Assembly: GCF_036075115.1 (NCBI RefSeq)
Contig: NZ_CP107958.1
Coordinates: forward strand, 5,766,001 to 5,830,000
Direction: 5' to 3'
Source: Streptomyces sp. NBC_00377
Lineage (GTDB): Bacteria; Actinomycetota; Actinomycetes; Streptomycetales; Streptomycetaceae
DNA length: 64,000 nt
A program made the translations under genes and the position numbers. The notes beneath the pieces are model-generated. The model was not told the origin of the DNA. It was given only the letters and a program-made list of their open reading frames with translations, and did no database searches. Every line of letters starts with the position of its first letter. Position 1 is the stretch's first letter. Of this stretch, positions 1-8,526 are shown one piece after another.

Positions 1-1802
1 GACTTCGCGAGGTTCCTCGGCTTGTCGATGTCGCGGCCGAGCGCCTTCGCCGTGTAGTAGGCGAGGAGCTGGAGCGGGATGCCCATGAGGATCGGGTCGA
101 GCTCGTCCTCGTTCTTGGGGACGAGGACCGTCTGGTCGGCCTTCTCCTGCTCCTGGTGGGCCACCGCGATGATCTTGCCGCTGCGGGCCTTGATCTCCTC
201 CAGGGCGGCGCGGTTCTTCTCCAGCAGGTCGTCGTCCGGGACGATCGCGACCGTCGGGAGCGCGGGCTCGATGAGGGCCAGCGGACCGTGCTTGAGCTCG
301 GAGGCCGGGTAGGCCTCGGCGTGGATGTACGAGACCTCCTTCAGCTTCAGCGAGGCCTCACGGGCGACCGGGTAGCCCCGGACGCGGCCGATGAACAGCA
401 TCGAGCGGGCCTCGGCGAGCGTCTCGGCGAGCTTCTCGATCTCCGCCTCCTGCTCCATGATCTCGGCGATCTGGGCGGGCAGCTTGCGCAGACCCTCGAT
501 GATCCGCTTGCCGTCGCGCACGGAGAGGTCGCGGGTGCGGCCGAGGTGCAGGGCGAGCAGCGCGAAGGCGACCGTGGTGTTCGTGAAGCACTTCGTCGAG
601 ACGACGCAGACCTCGGGGCCCGCGTGCACGTACACGCCGCCGTCCGCCTCGCGGGCGATCGCCGAGCCGACGACGTTGACCACGCCCAGCACCCGGGCAC
701 CCTTGCGCTTCAGCTCCTGGACGGCCGCCAGCACGTCGTACGTCTCACCGGACTGCGAGACGGCGATGTACAGGGTGTCGGGGTCCACGACCGCGTTGCG
801 GTAGCGGAACTCGGAGGCGGGCTCGGCGTCCGCGGGGATGCGGGCGAGCTCCTCGATCATCTGGGCGCCGATCATGCCCGCGTGGTACGAGGTGCCGCAG
901 CCGAGGATCTTCACCCGGCGGATCTGGCGGGCCTCACGGGCGTCCAGGTTGAGGCCGCCGAGGTGCACGGTGGAGAAGCGGTCGTCGATGCGGCCGCGCA
1001 GCACGCGGTCCACGGCGTCGGCCTGCTCGTGGATCTCCTTGTGCATGTAGGTGTCGTGGCCGCCCATGTCGTAGGAGGCGGCCTCCCACTCGACGGTGGT
1101 GGGCTCGGCGGTGGTGCGCGTGCCCTCGGTGGTGTAGGTGCGGAAGTCGTCGGCCTTGAGGGTGGCCATCTCGCCGTCGTCGAGGGTGACGATCTGGCGG
1201 GTGTGGGCGACCAGCGCGGCGATGTCCGAGGCGACGAACATCTCCTTCTCACCGATGCCGAGGACGACCGGGGAGCCGTTGCGGGCGACGACGATCCGGT
1301 CGTTGAAGTCGGCGTGCATGACGGCGATGCCGTACGTGCCCTCGACCACGCGCAGCGCCTCGCGGACCTTGTCCTCGAGCTTCTCGGCCTGGGCGCGGGC
1401 GATGAGGTGGACGAGCACCTCGGTGTCCGTCTCGGACAGGAACTCGACGCCGTCGGCCTCGAGCTTCCTGCGCAGGTCGGAGGCGTTGTCGATGATGCCG
1501 TTGTGGACGACGGCGACCTTGAGGTCGGCCGACATGTGCGGGTGGGCGTTCACGTCGGAGGGCGCGCCGTGGGTGGCCCAGCGGGTGTGGGCGATGCCGG
1601 TCGTGCCCTTGAAGCGCGCCGGGACCTTGGCCTCCAGGTCGCGGACCCGGCCCTTGGCCTTGACCATCTTCAGGCCGGCCGTCTTCGGGGAGGTCACGAC
1701 GATGCCCGCCGAGTCGTACCCGCGGTACTCGAGCCGCTGAAGGCCTTCGAGCAGCAGCGGGGCGACGTCACGCCTGCCGATGTATCCGACGATTCCGCAC
1801 AT
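1..1802 (-). CDS. glmS: Glutamine-fructose-6-phosphate aminotransferase (partial)
   Basis: Makes glucosamine-6-phosphate from fructose-6-phosphate and glutamine, the entry step to UDP-GlcNAc and peptidoglycan. The protein begins MCGIVGYIGR, so Cys2 is the N-terminal nucleophile of the glutaminase domain; two SIS sugar-isomerase domains follow. About 600 residues are visible, and family length of roughly 605-620 suggests only the last few residues are lost at the window edge. It lies 24 bp downstream of a small conserved gene on the same strand and is probably co-transcribed with it. From memory, Streptomyces carry more than one glmS and a copy sits near the desferrioxamine genes, so this may be the secondary copy. 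The family call is secure; which paralogue it is, is inference. Confidence 0.95.
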   Translation of the reverse strand, partial: MCGIVGYIGRRDVAPLLLEGLQRLEYRGYDSAGIVVTSPKTAGLKMVKAKGRVRDLEAKVPARFKGTTGIAHTRWATHGAPSDVNAHPHMSADLKVAVVHNGIIDNASDLRRKLEADGVEFLSETDTEVLVHLIARAQAEKLEDKVREALRVVEGTYGIAVMHADFNDRIVVARNGSPVVLGIGEKEMFVASDIAALVAHTRQIVTLDDGEMATLKADDFRTYTTEGTRTTAEPTTVEWEAASYDMGGHDTYMHKEIHEQADAVDRVLRGRIDDRFSTVHLGGLNLDAREARQIRRVKILGCGTSYHAGMIGAQMIEELARIPADAEPASEFRYRNAVVDPDTLYIAVSQSGETYDVLAAVQELKRKGARVLGVVNVVGSAIAREADGGVYVHAGPEVCVVSTKCFTNTTVAFALLALHLGRTRDLSVRDGKRIIEGLRKLPAQIAEIMEQEAEIEKLAETLAEARSMLFIGRVRGYPVAREASLKLKEVSYIHAEAYPASELKHGPLALIEPALPTVAIVPDDDLLEKNRAALEEIKARSGKIIAVAHQEQEKADQTVLVPKNEDELDPILMGIPLQLLAYYTAKALGRDIDKPRNLAK

Positions 1803-1826
1803 GTGTAGGTATCCCCAAGCTTTCGA

Positions 1827-2120
1827 TCACCCGTAGACGATGCGCCGCAGCTGCCTGAGCGTGAGCTCGGGCGGCGCCACCGCACGGTATTTCAGGTCCG
1901 CCTCGACCCGTTCGAAGATCTCCGCGTTGACCAGGCCCTGGGCCTGGAGCTCGCGGTGGCGGCGACGGACGTAGTCCTCGGTCGTCTCGTCGAAGTAGGC
2001 GAGCACGTCCTGGATCACCCGCAGCGCCTCGCCCCGCTGGAGGGGTGAGGAGCGCGTCAGGTGATCAACAAGTTCGTCGTGCACCCGGTAGATCCTGGGG
2101 TACGCGAGCCAGTTTCGCAA
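1827..2120 (-). CDS. Small conserved protein upstream of glmS
   Basis: A 97-residue soluble, charged, helical protein that I do not recognise as a named family. It has Streptomyces-like codon use and no signal peptide or membrane segment. It ends 24 bp before glmS on the same strand, so co-transcription is likely. The start is uncertain. TTG at 2120 gives the longest form but lacks a clear ribosome binding site. GTG at 2084 has AGGA about 9 nt upstream and would give 85 residues beginning VHDELVDHLT. Function unknown; the context suggests only a link with amino-sugar supply. Confidence 0.6.
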   Translation of the reverse strand: MRNWLAYPRIYRVHDELVDHLTRSSPLQRGEALRVIQDVLAYFDETTEDYVRRRHRELQAQGLVNAEIFERVEADLKYRAVAPPELTLRQLRRIVYG

Positions 2121-2192
2121 GAATCGTGCCCGAATTCGGGCAGGCCCCTGTTAAGGAGCCTTGGGGGAACCTTGAATGTGTTATGAGCCGCT

Positions 2193-2214
2193 GTTCCCCA
2201 ACCGTCCATTCGGC
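2193..2214 (+). promoter_or_regulatory. Possible PHO box upstream of phosphatase
   Basis: Two adjacent 11-bp units, GTTCCCCAACC and GTCCATTCGGC, resemble the GTTCACC-type direct repeats bound by PhoP in Streptomyces. Each has one or two mismatches. They sit 42 bp before the phosphatase ATG. The match is by eye only. Confidence 0.3.
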
Positions 2215-2255
2215 GGCTTGCGGCCCGTCGCCCGGGGCGACGAGTTTCAGACGTC

Positions 2256-3833
2256 ATGGACACTCCTCGCATGGGCGTACCCGAGCAGCTCGCCGACCGC
2301 ATGAGCATGGCCGAGCAGCACGAGTACCTGCGCGCCAGGTTCTCCCGGCGCACGATGATCAGAGGCGGCGCCGTCACGCTCGGTGCCGTCACCGGTGGCG
2401 CGTTCGTCACCGGGGCCACGGCACAGGCCGCCGTTCGCACGCAGCCCCTCTCGCACACCGAGACCGTCGACGGCGCCTACGTGGCGCCCTTCGGCCGCCA
2501 CCTCGCCTACGGCAACGACCCGCGTACCGAGATCACCGTCTCCTGGCAGGTCCCGGTCGCGGTGAAGAAGCCCTTCATCCGCATCGGCACCCACGCCTCG
2601 CACCTCTCGGTCAGGATCGACGCCGAGATCCGCACCCTCTACACCCCGGCCGGCGTCGGCGCCAGCGGCGACCACACCCAGTACTACGTGCACGCCGCGC
2701 TGACCCGCCTCAAGCCCGGCAGGACCTACTTCTACGGCGTCGGCCACGACGGCTTCGACCCGGCCGCGCCGCAGTTCGCGGGCACCATCGGCACCTTCAC
2801 CACGGCCCCCGCCCACAAGGCGCCGTTCACGTTCACGGCCTTCGGCGACCAGGGCGTCAGCTACCACGCCCTGGCCAACGACAGCCTGATCCTCGGCCAG
2901 AACCCGTCCTTCCACCTGCACGCCGGTGACATCGCCTACGGCGACCCGGCCGGTCAGGGCAAGACCTCCGACACGGTGTTCGACTCGCGCACCTGGGACC
3001 AGTTCCTCGCCCAGACCGAGTCCGTCGCCAAGTCCGTGCCGTGGATGGTGTCGTTCGGCAACCACGACATGGAGGCCTGGTACTCGCCCAACGGCTACGG
3101 CGGCGAGGAAGCCCGCTGGAACCTCCCGGACAACGGCCCGGACAAGAAGAACCTCCCGGGCGTCTACTCCTTCGTCTACGGCAACACGGCGATCATCTCG
3201 CTGGACCCCAACGACGTCTCCTTCGAGATCCCGGCCAACCTCGGTATCTCCGGCGGCACCCAGACCAAGTGGTTCGAGAGCCAGCTGAAGAAGTTCCGCG
3301 CCGCGAAGGACATCGACTTCGTCGTCGTGTTCTTCCACCACTGCGCGTACTGCACCTCCACCGCGCACGCCTCGGAGGGGGGCGTCCGCCAGGAGTGGGT
3401 GCCGTTGTTCGACAAGTACCAGGTGGACCTGGTCATCAACGGCCACAACCACCAGTACGAGCGCACCGACGTCATCAAGGGCAACACCGTCACCAAGAAG
3501 CTCCCGATCGGCGGCACGGCGTACCCCGAGACCGAAGGTGTCGTCTACGTCACGGCGGGCGCGGCCGGCCGCAGCCTCTACGCCTTCACGGCCCCGGACT
3601 CCTACGAGGGGCACGAGAACGAGGTCGACTCGGTGGCCTCCTTCATCAACCTCAAGGGCGGTAAGCAGAACGAGACCGTCACCTGGTCGCGCGTCCGCTA
3701 CCTGAACTACTCGTTCCTGCGCGTGGACGTCACCCCCGCGCCGAAGGGTCAGTACACGACTCTGAAGGTCCAGGGCATCGCCGAGACGGGCGACCGCATC
3801 GACCACTTCACGGTGGCCCGCAAGGCGAAGTAG
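2256..3833 (+). CDS. Exported purple-acid-phosphatase-like metallophosphoesterase
   Basis: A 525-residue protein likely exported by the Tat system: residues 29-60 hold FSRRTMIRGG followed by a hydrophobic, alanine-rich stretch and an AQA-type cleavage region. A fibronectin-like N-terminal domain (about 75-185) precedes a calcineurin-like phosphoesterase domain. The metal motifs are visible: FGDQG, HAGDIAYGD, FGNHDME, and near the C-terminal side FFHH and INGHNHQYERT. This order is that of purple acid phosphatases. It probably hydrolyses organic phosphate outside the cell. It stands alone, divergent from the small gene and glmS, and is followed by a strong hairpin. A possible PHO box lies upstream. 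Fold and export are well supported; the substrate is unknown. Confidence 0.88.
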   Translation: MDTPRMGVPEQLADRMSMAEQHEYLRARFSRRTMIRGGAVTLGAVTGGAFVTGATAQAAVRTQPLSHTETVDGAYVAPFGRHLAYGNDPRTEITVSWQVPVAVKKPFIRIGTHASHLSVRIDAEIRTLYTPAGVGASGDHTQYYVHAALTRLKPGRTYFYGVGHDGFDPAAPQFAGTIGTFTTAPAHKAPFTFTAFGDQGVSYHALANDSLILGQNPSFHLHAGDIAYGDPAGQGKTSDTVFDSRTWDQFLAQTESVAKSVPWMVSFGNHDMEAWYSPNGYGGEEARWNLPDNGPDKKNLPGVYSFVYGNTAIISLDPNDVSFEIPANLGISGGTQTKWFESQLKKFRAAKDIDFVVVFFHHCAYCTSTAHASEGGVRQEWVPLFDKYQVDLVINGHNHQYERTDVIKGNTVTKKLPIGGTAYPETEGVVYVTAGAAGRSLYAFTAPDSYEGHENEVDSVASFINLKGGKQNETVTWSRVRYLNYSFLRVDVTPAPKGQYTTLKVQGIAETGDRIDHFTVARKAK

Positions 3834-3836
3834 CCC

Positions 3837-3870
3837 CGGCTGTGCGCCCGGAAGGCGGGGCGCACAGCCG
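3837..3870. terminator. Hairpin terminator after phosphatase
   Basis: A perfect 13-bp inverted repeat (3837-3849 with 3858-3870) starts 3 bp after the phosphatase stop. The loop is 8 nt and there is no T tract, as is common in Streptomyces. It also faces the end of the convergent DUF4429 gene. Confidence 0.75.
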
Positions 3871-3967
3871 ACCCCGCACACCGGCCCCCGCACGCCCGCC
3901 CCGCGCACCGGCCCCCGCACGCCCGCCCAGGTATGCGACCCGGGCCCGCAGGCGGTCCTCGTCCGCG

Positions 3968-4864
3968 CTACAGGCGCTTGAGGACCGCCTGTTTGGCCAT
4001 CGTGAACTCGTCCTCCGTCAGGACGCCGTCGCGGCGCAGCTCACCGAGCTCGCGCAGGCGGCGCAGCAGCGCGTCGTGGTCGGGGCCGGACGCGGGCGCG
4101 GGGACCGCCCCGGGCGGCAGGGCGGCCCCGGACGCGATCGGCGCCGCCGCGTCCCCGGGGGCGGCGGACGGATGGGGCAGCCGGGCCTGCACGGCCGCCG
4201 CGACGAGCGCCATCAGCGGGTCCCTCTTGAATCCCCACAGCTCCACCGCGTTGGGGTCGTACTTGGCCGGCGCCTTCGTGGGCGCGTGCCGCAGCCGGAA
4301 GCGCAGACAGCCGTTCTCGAGGCCGACCGCGGGCTGCCACTCCACGCCCTCGATCTCCGCGACGCCCAGGGTGCGGGCGCCCGCCGAGGCCTTGGACTCC
4401 TCCGTCTTCCAGTTCCACTCCAGACGCACCCGCTCCCCGTCGAAGCTCGCGGTGCCGTCCCCGGCGGAGGCGGTCAGGGGCACGGCCGGGCCGGGCAGCA
4501 GATAGGCGTCCACCGGGTCGGCCGCGATCCTGTCGAGCAGCAGCGCGCGGCGCACCTCCTCCACGAGGTACTCCGCGACCCCGTACCGGTCGGATTCGAC
4601 CAGCAGCTGGTAGGGATCGTGCGGCTCGGTCAGCCGTCCGCCGGTCGCCTGGAGCAGCGGGTCGGCGCCGTCCCGCAGCCGCAGTCGCAGCCGTCCGCCC
4701 TTCTTGCCCTGCTCGAAGGAGACTCCCGCCAACGCGCTCAGCGGGACGACCAGTTCACCCAGTTCCCTGCGCAGCAGCCCGACGTTCCTGTCCCGGCCCG
4801 GGGTCAGCCGCAGGGCCTCGCCGTCGAAGACCCAGGTGCCGTCGCGCTGGATGATTTCCGCCAT
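3968..4864 (-). CDS. DUF4429/SHOCT domain protein
   Basis: A 298-residue cytoplasmic protein. Two related beta-rich halves (about 1-120 and 130-230) match my memory of DUF4429, with repeated patterns like 'WVFDGEALRL' and 'ASFDGERVRLEW'. An alanine/proline linker leads to a C-terminal SHOCT helix pair (about 265-298) containing LGELRRDGVLTEDEF. SHOCT modules are thought to be short oligomerisation or membrane-association elements. It is separated from desD by a strong hairpin, so it is a separate transcription unit. No function is established. Confidence 0.75.
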   Translation of the reverse strand: MAEIIQRDGTWVFDGEALRLTPGRDRNVGLLRRELGELVVPLSALAGVSFEQGKKGGRLRLRLRDGADPLLQATGGRLTEPHDPYQLLVESDRYGVAEYLVEEVRRALLLDRIAADPVDAYLLPGPAVPLTASAGDGTASFDGERVRLEWNWKTEESKASAGARTLGVAEIEGVEWQPAVGLENGCLRFRLRHAPTKAPAKYDPNAVELWGFKRDPLMALVAAAVQARLPHPSAAPGDAAAPIASGAALPPGAVPAPASGPDHDALLRRLRELGELRRDGVLTEDEFTMAKQAVLKRL

Positions 4865-4884
4865 GGGGGGATTCTTCCAAAGAC

Positions 4885-4930
4885 GGCGGCGGGCGCCCCC
4901 GGGGACCGTACCCGGGGGGCGCCCGCCGCC
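4885..4930. terminator. Terminator of the desABCD operon
   Basis: A 16-bp perfect stem (4885-4900 with 4915-4930) begins 4 bp after the desD stop codon. The inner bases can extend it with one bulge. It isolates the siderophore operon from the DUF4429 gene. Confidence 0.8.
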
Positions 4931-4934
4931 TCGA

Positions 4935-6704
4935 TCAGAACCCCGCGACGGGATTCTTCAGGGTTCCGATCAGCTGGAGGGCGCCCGACGGGTCCGCCAG
5001 GTCCACCATCTGCCGGTTGTCACGCAGTTGGAGGCGGTTGAGGCAGGACAGGGCGAACTCGGGGGCGAACAGGTCGTACTGGCGGAACCTGTCGGCGAGT
5101 TCGGGGTTCGCCTCCTGGTAGGCGCGGGTGACCTCGGCGACCGTGCGCCAGAAGTCGTCCTCCTCGAGGATCCCCTCGGTGGCGAGGCCGGCCGCGAGGA
5201 AGCGGAAGAAGCAGTCGAAGACGTCCGTGAAGATGGACAGCAGCTTCGTGTCCTCGGGCACCTCGACGCGGATGCGCCGGACCTCGGGCGGCAGCACCGC
5301 GTCCGGGTCCATGACCGCGATCTCCTCGGCGATGTCCTTGTAGACCGCCCGCTGCACCGCCCCGTCCTTCAGGACCAGAATGGTGTTCTCGCCGTGCGGC
5401 ATGAACACCAGGTCGTACGCGTAGAAGCTGTGCAGGAGCGGGGTGTAGTACGCCTGGAGGTAGCCGCGCAGCCACTGGACAGGCGTCAGGCCCGACCGCT
5501 CGATCAGCGCCCCGGCCACCGACCTGCCCTCGTGGTCCACATGGACCAGCGAGGCCATCGTGGCGAGCGTCTCGCCGTCCCCGAGCGTCGGCAGGGGGCT
5601 CTCCCGCCACAGCGCGGCCAGCATCTTGCGGTACGGCGAGTAGCGGTCCGTGGCCGCCTCGTACTCCAGGTGCCGGTAGCCGACGGCCGCCCGCTCCCGG
5701 ATGATCGACAGGCCCGTGGCCCTCAGTACCGGGTCGTTGTCGATGAGCTGGGCCAGCCAGTCGTTGATGGCCGGGGTCGCCTCCATGTAGGCGGCCGAGA
5801 GTCCGCGCATGAAGCCCATGTTGAGGACGGACAGGGCCGTCTTCACGTAGTGCTTCTCCGGGTGCGAGGAGTTGAAGAACGTCCGGATGGATTGCTGCGC
5901 CAGGTACTCGTCGTCGCCCTCGCCCAGGCAGACCAGGTTCCCGCGGGCGATCTCGGCGGCGAAGGTGACGGTGAGCTTGTTCCACCACTGCCAGGGGTGG
6001 ACGGGGATGAGGAGGTACTCCTGCGGGTCGTGGCCCCGCTCGCGCAGGATGCCGTCGAAGCGCTCGACGGTCTTCTCGCCCAGCTCGTCCCGCACGAAGG
6101 ACGCGTAGTCGATGCCGACGCCCGCCGTGAACGCGGCCCGCGAGCGGTGGGCGGCCAGCCACACCAGCCGGACGGGGCTCGCCGTCTCCGGCGCGTACGA
6201 CAGGTAATCGTCGATGCCGAAGCCGAGCCGCCCGTTGTTGGCGACGAAGCAGGGGTGGCCCTCGGTCATCCCGGTCTCGATGGCCTGGAACCCGCTGCCG
6301 GCCAGCTCCGCCGACGTGATCCGCGGTTTGGTCAGCTTGTAGCAGGTGCCGGAGAGGGTGGAGGAGATCTCCTCCAGGTAGACCGGCAGGATCTCGTCGC
6401 TCAGACCCAGCGTCTTCCTCAGTTCGACGAAGAAATCCAGCGCGGCGAGCGGCAGTCCGGCGCCGTCGCGGATGCGGGTGATCGAGCCGGCGTCCACCTG
6501 CCAGTGGTCCAGGGCGTGGCGGACGGCGGTGAAGCGGTAGGCGGTGAGCCCGTCGTCACTGCGGACGACGTAGTGGCCGTCCTGCTCCTCGGGGGTGATC
6601 AGGCGCTCGTGCGCGAACTCCGCGAGGGCCTTGCGCACGAGCAGGCGGTTGGCCTGCTCCCAGCGCTCGGGGGAGAGATGGGAGACGGCGTCGGCGAGGC
6701 TCAT
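4935..6704 (-). CDS. desD: Desferrioxamine synthetase DesD (NIS synthetase)
   Basis: An IucA/IucC-type NRPS-independent siderophore synthetase of 589 residues, starting MSLADAVSHL. It uses ATP to join and macrocyclise N-hydroxy-N-succinyl cadaverine units into desferrioxamine E and related products. Family motifs are visible, including GHPCFVANNGRLG, the HPWQWWNKL segment and the later MPHGENTILVLK stretch. It is the last gene of desABCD: its ATG overlaps the desC stop (ATGA), and a strong hairpin follows its own stop. Iron control is expected through the iron box upstream of desA. Length and context match the Streptomyces enzyme. Confidence 0.96.
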   Translation of the reverse strand: MSLADAVSHLSPERWEQANRLLVRKALAEFAHERLITPEEQDGHYVVRSDDGLTAYRFTAVRHALDHWQVDAGSITRIRDGAGLPLAALDFFVELRKTLGLSDEILPVYLEEISSTLSGTCYKLTKPRITSAELAGSGFQAIETGMTEGHPCFVANNGRLGFGIDDYLSYAPETASPVRLVWLAAHRSRAAFTAGVGIDYASFVRDELGEKTVERFDGILRERGHDPQEYLLIPVHPWQWWNKLTVTFAAEIARGNLVCLGEGDDEYLAQQSIRTFFNSSHPEKHYVKTALSVLNMGFMRGLSAAYMEATPAINDWLAQLIDNDPVLRATGLSIIRERAAVGYRHLEYEAATDRYSPYRKMLAALWRESPLPTLGDGETLATMASLVHVDHEGRSVAGALIERSGLTPVQWLRGYLQAYYTPLLHSFYAYDLVFMPHGENTILVLKDGAVQRAVYKDIAEEIAVMDPDAVLPPEVRRIRVEVPEDTKLLSIFTDVFDCFFRFLAAGLATEGILEEDDFWRTVAEVTRAYQEANPELADRFRQYDLFAPEFALSCLNRLQLRDNRQMVDLADPSGALQLIGTLKNPVAGF

Positions 6705-7255
6705 GCCGGCACCCCCGTCGCCGTGACGAACTGCTCGCGTGTGCAGAAGCTCAGCAGCGCCCGCTTCTCCGGCTTCTCGATCTCCCGCTCCGGAACGAAC
6801 CCGACGGCCTCGTTGAGGGCGTGGACCGCCTTGTTGGAGACGTCCGGCTCGACGACGACGCGCCGCACCTGCGGGTCCTCGAAGAGGCGCGCCATCACCG
6901 CCGTGATGACGGCCCGCGTGAACCCGTGCACGGGCCGGTCGGTGGGGGCGACGAGGAAGTGCATGCCGACGTCGCCGGGCCGCGGCTCGTACAGGCCGAC
7001 CAGCTCGCGGTGGGCCGGGTCGTAGTACTCCATCAGGAAGGCGGGCTCGCCGTCGTGCAGGCCGAGGAGGGCATGGCTGTGTTCGTCGGCCGCGATGTCC
7101 ATGTAGGCGCGCTCGACGTCGACGAGTTTCGCGTGCTGCATCATCCAGAACGCGGCCTTGGGATGCGTGACCCAGCCGTGCAGCAGCTCGGCGTCCTCGA
7201 CGGGGTCGAGGGGCCGCAGGGTGAGACGGCCGACGGTGGCCGTGGTCGTGCTCAT
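6701..7255 (-). CDS. desC: N-hydroxycadaverine acyltransferase DesC
   Basis: A 184-residue GNAT-fold acyltransferase of the IucB/RhbD siderophore type. In the pathway it transfers succinyl (or acetyl and other acyl groups) from CoA to N-hydroxycadaverine. The sequence contains the core HALLGLHDGEPAFLMEYYD and DRPVHGFTRAVITAVMARLF regions typical of this subfamily. Its ATG overlaps the desB stop, and its stop overlaps the desD start (both ATGA), showing tight translational coupling. Confidence 0.94.
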   Translation of the reverse strand: MSTTTATVGRLTLRPLDPVEDAELLHGWVTHPKAAFWMMQHAKLVDVERAYMDIAADEHSHALLGLHDGEPAFLMEYYDPAHRELVGLYEPRPGDVGMHFLVAPTDRPVHGFTRAVITAVMARLFEDPQVRRVVVEPDVSNKAVHALNEAVGFVPEREIEKPEKRALLSFCTREQFVTATGVPA

Positions 7256-8526
7256 ACGGCGAACTCCTGGAACGCGATGGTCTTCTCGACCGGGTAGTAC
7301 TCGCTGCCGAGCAGCTCACGGATGATGGAGCTGTTGCGGTAGGCGCCCATGCCGAGGTCGGGGGACGTGATGCTGTGGGTGTGCGCGCCGGCGTTCTGGA
7401 GGAACACTCCCCGGCCCGTGGTGTCGATGGAGTAGTTGCGGGCGACGTCGAAGTTGCCGTGGGAGTCGTAGCGCAGTCTGTCCCGGACGGGCGCGAGGAA
7501 CTCAGGCTCGACGTACTTGTAGCCGGTCGCCAGGACCAGGCCGTCGGAGCTCAGCTCGAAGTCCTTCTCCTGCTCCTCCTGGCGGAAGGAGAGGGTGTAG
7601 GTGCCGTCGGCGTAAGAGGCCTCGCGCAACGCGGAGTTGGTCAGGAGCCGGGTGGGCACGGGGCCGCCGAGGCTTTTCTGGTAGAGCAGGTCGAAGATCT
7701 CGTTGATGAGATCGCCGTCGATGCCCTTGAAGAGGTTCTTCTGCTCGGCCGTGAGGCGGTAGCGGGTGGGCTCGGGGAGCTCGCGGAAGTAGTCGATGTA
7801 CTCCGGGGACGTCATCTCCAGCGTGAGCTTCGTGTACTCGAGCGGGAAGAAGCGCGGGGAGCGGGTGACCCAGTTCAGCCGGTAGCCGTGCACGTCGATC
7901 TCGCCGAGCAGGTCGTGGTAGATCTCGGCGGCCGACTGCCCGGAGCCCACCAGCGTGATCGACTCCTTCTTCTGGAGCTCCGCCTTGTGCCGCAGGTAAC
8001 CGGAGTTGTGCAGGAAGTCGCCGCCCAGGCCGGCGCAGGCCTGCGGGACGTACGGGGGCGTGCCGGTGCCGAGGACCAGGTGACGGGCGCGGAACCGCTC
8101 GCCGGCGGCCGTCCGGACGACGTACACGTCGTCCTCGTACGTCACCTCCGTGACCGTCGTGGAGAAGCGCACACTGCTCAGTCTGTTCGCGGCCCAGCGG
8201 CAGTAGTCGTCGTACTCGACCCGCAGCGGGTAGAAGTTCTCGCGGATGTAGAAGGAGTACAGCCGGCCCTTCTCCTTCAGGTAGTTGAGGAAGGAGTACG
8301 GCGAGGTCGGGTCGGCCAGGGTGACCAGGTCCGACATGAACGGCGTCTGGAGGTGGGCGCCGTCGAGGAACATGCCGGAGTGCCACTCGAAGTCCGGCTT
8401 GGACTCGAGGAAGACGCCGTCGAGTGTGTCGATCGGCTCGGTGAGGCAGGCGAGGCCGAGGTTGAAGGGGCCGAGCCCGATCCCCACGAAGTCGTAGGTG
8501 CGGCTGGCTTCAGCAAGCGCGGTCAA
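7252..8526 (-). CDS. desB: Cadaverine N-hydroxylase DesB
   Basis: A flavin-dependent N-monooxygenase of the IucD/lysine N6-hydroxylase family, 424 residues. It hydroxylates cadaverine using FAD, NADPH and oxygen. The N-terminal FAD site VGIGLGPFNLGLACL, the NADPH-binding VGSGQSAAEIYHDLL and the C-terminal LATGYKY motif are present. I place the start at TTG 8526 because GGGAGAG lies just upstream; this start overlaps the end of desA by 17 bp. The stop overlaps the desC ATG. Confidence 0.95.
   Translation of the reverse strand: MTALAEASRTYDFVGIGLGPFNLGLACLTEPIDTLDGVFLESKPDFEWHSGMFLDGAHLQTPFMSDLVTLADPTSPYSFLNYLKEKGRLYSFYIRENFYPLRVEYDDYCRWAANRLSSVRFSTTVTEVTYEDDVYVVRTAAGERFRARHLVLGTGTPPYVPQACAGLGGDFLHNSGYLRHKAELQKKESITLVGSGQSAAEIYHDLLGEIDVHGYRLNWVTRSPRFFPLEYTKLTLEMTSPEYIDYFRELPEPTRYRLTAEQKNLFKGIDGDLINEIFDLLYQKSLGGPVPTRLLTNSALREASYADGTYTLSFRQEEQEKDFELSSDGLVLATGYKYVEPEFLAPVRDRLRYDSHGNFDVARNYSIDTTGRGVFLQNAGAHTHSITSPDLGMGAYRNSSIIRELLGSEYYPVEKTIAFQEFAV

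Noticed and set aside
156..1808. Long rightward open frame opposite glmS, and similar long frames opposite many genes
   Set aside because: High G+C makes antisense frames stay open. The translations are low-complexity Val/Gly/Arg-rich with no family motifs, while the opposite strand encodes clear enzymes.
3842..5041. Rightward open frame over the DUF4429 gene
   Set aside because: It covers a hairpin terminator and reads as arginine/alanine-rich noise; the leftward DUF4429 protein has clear domains.
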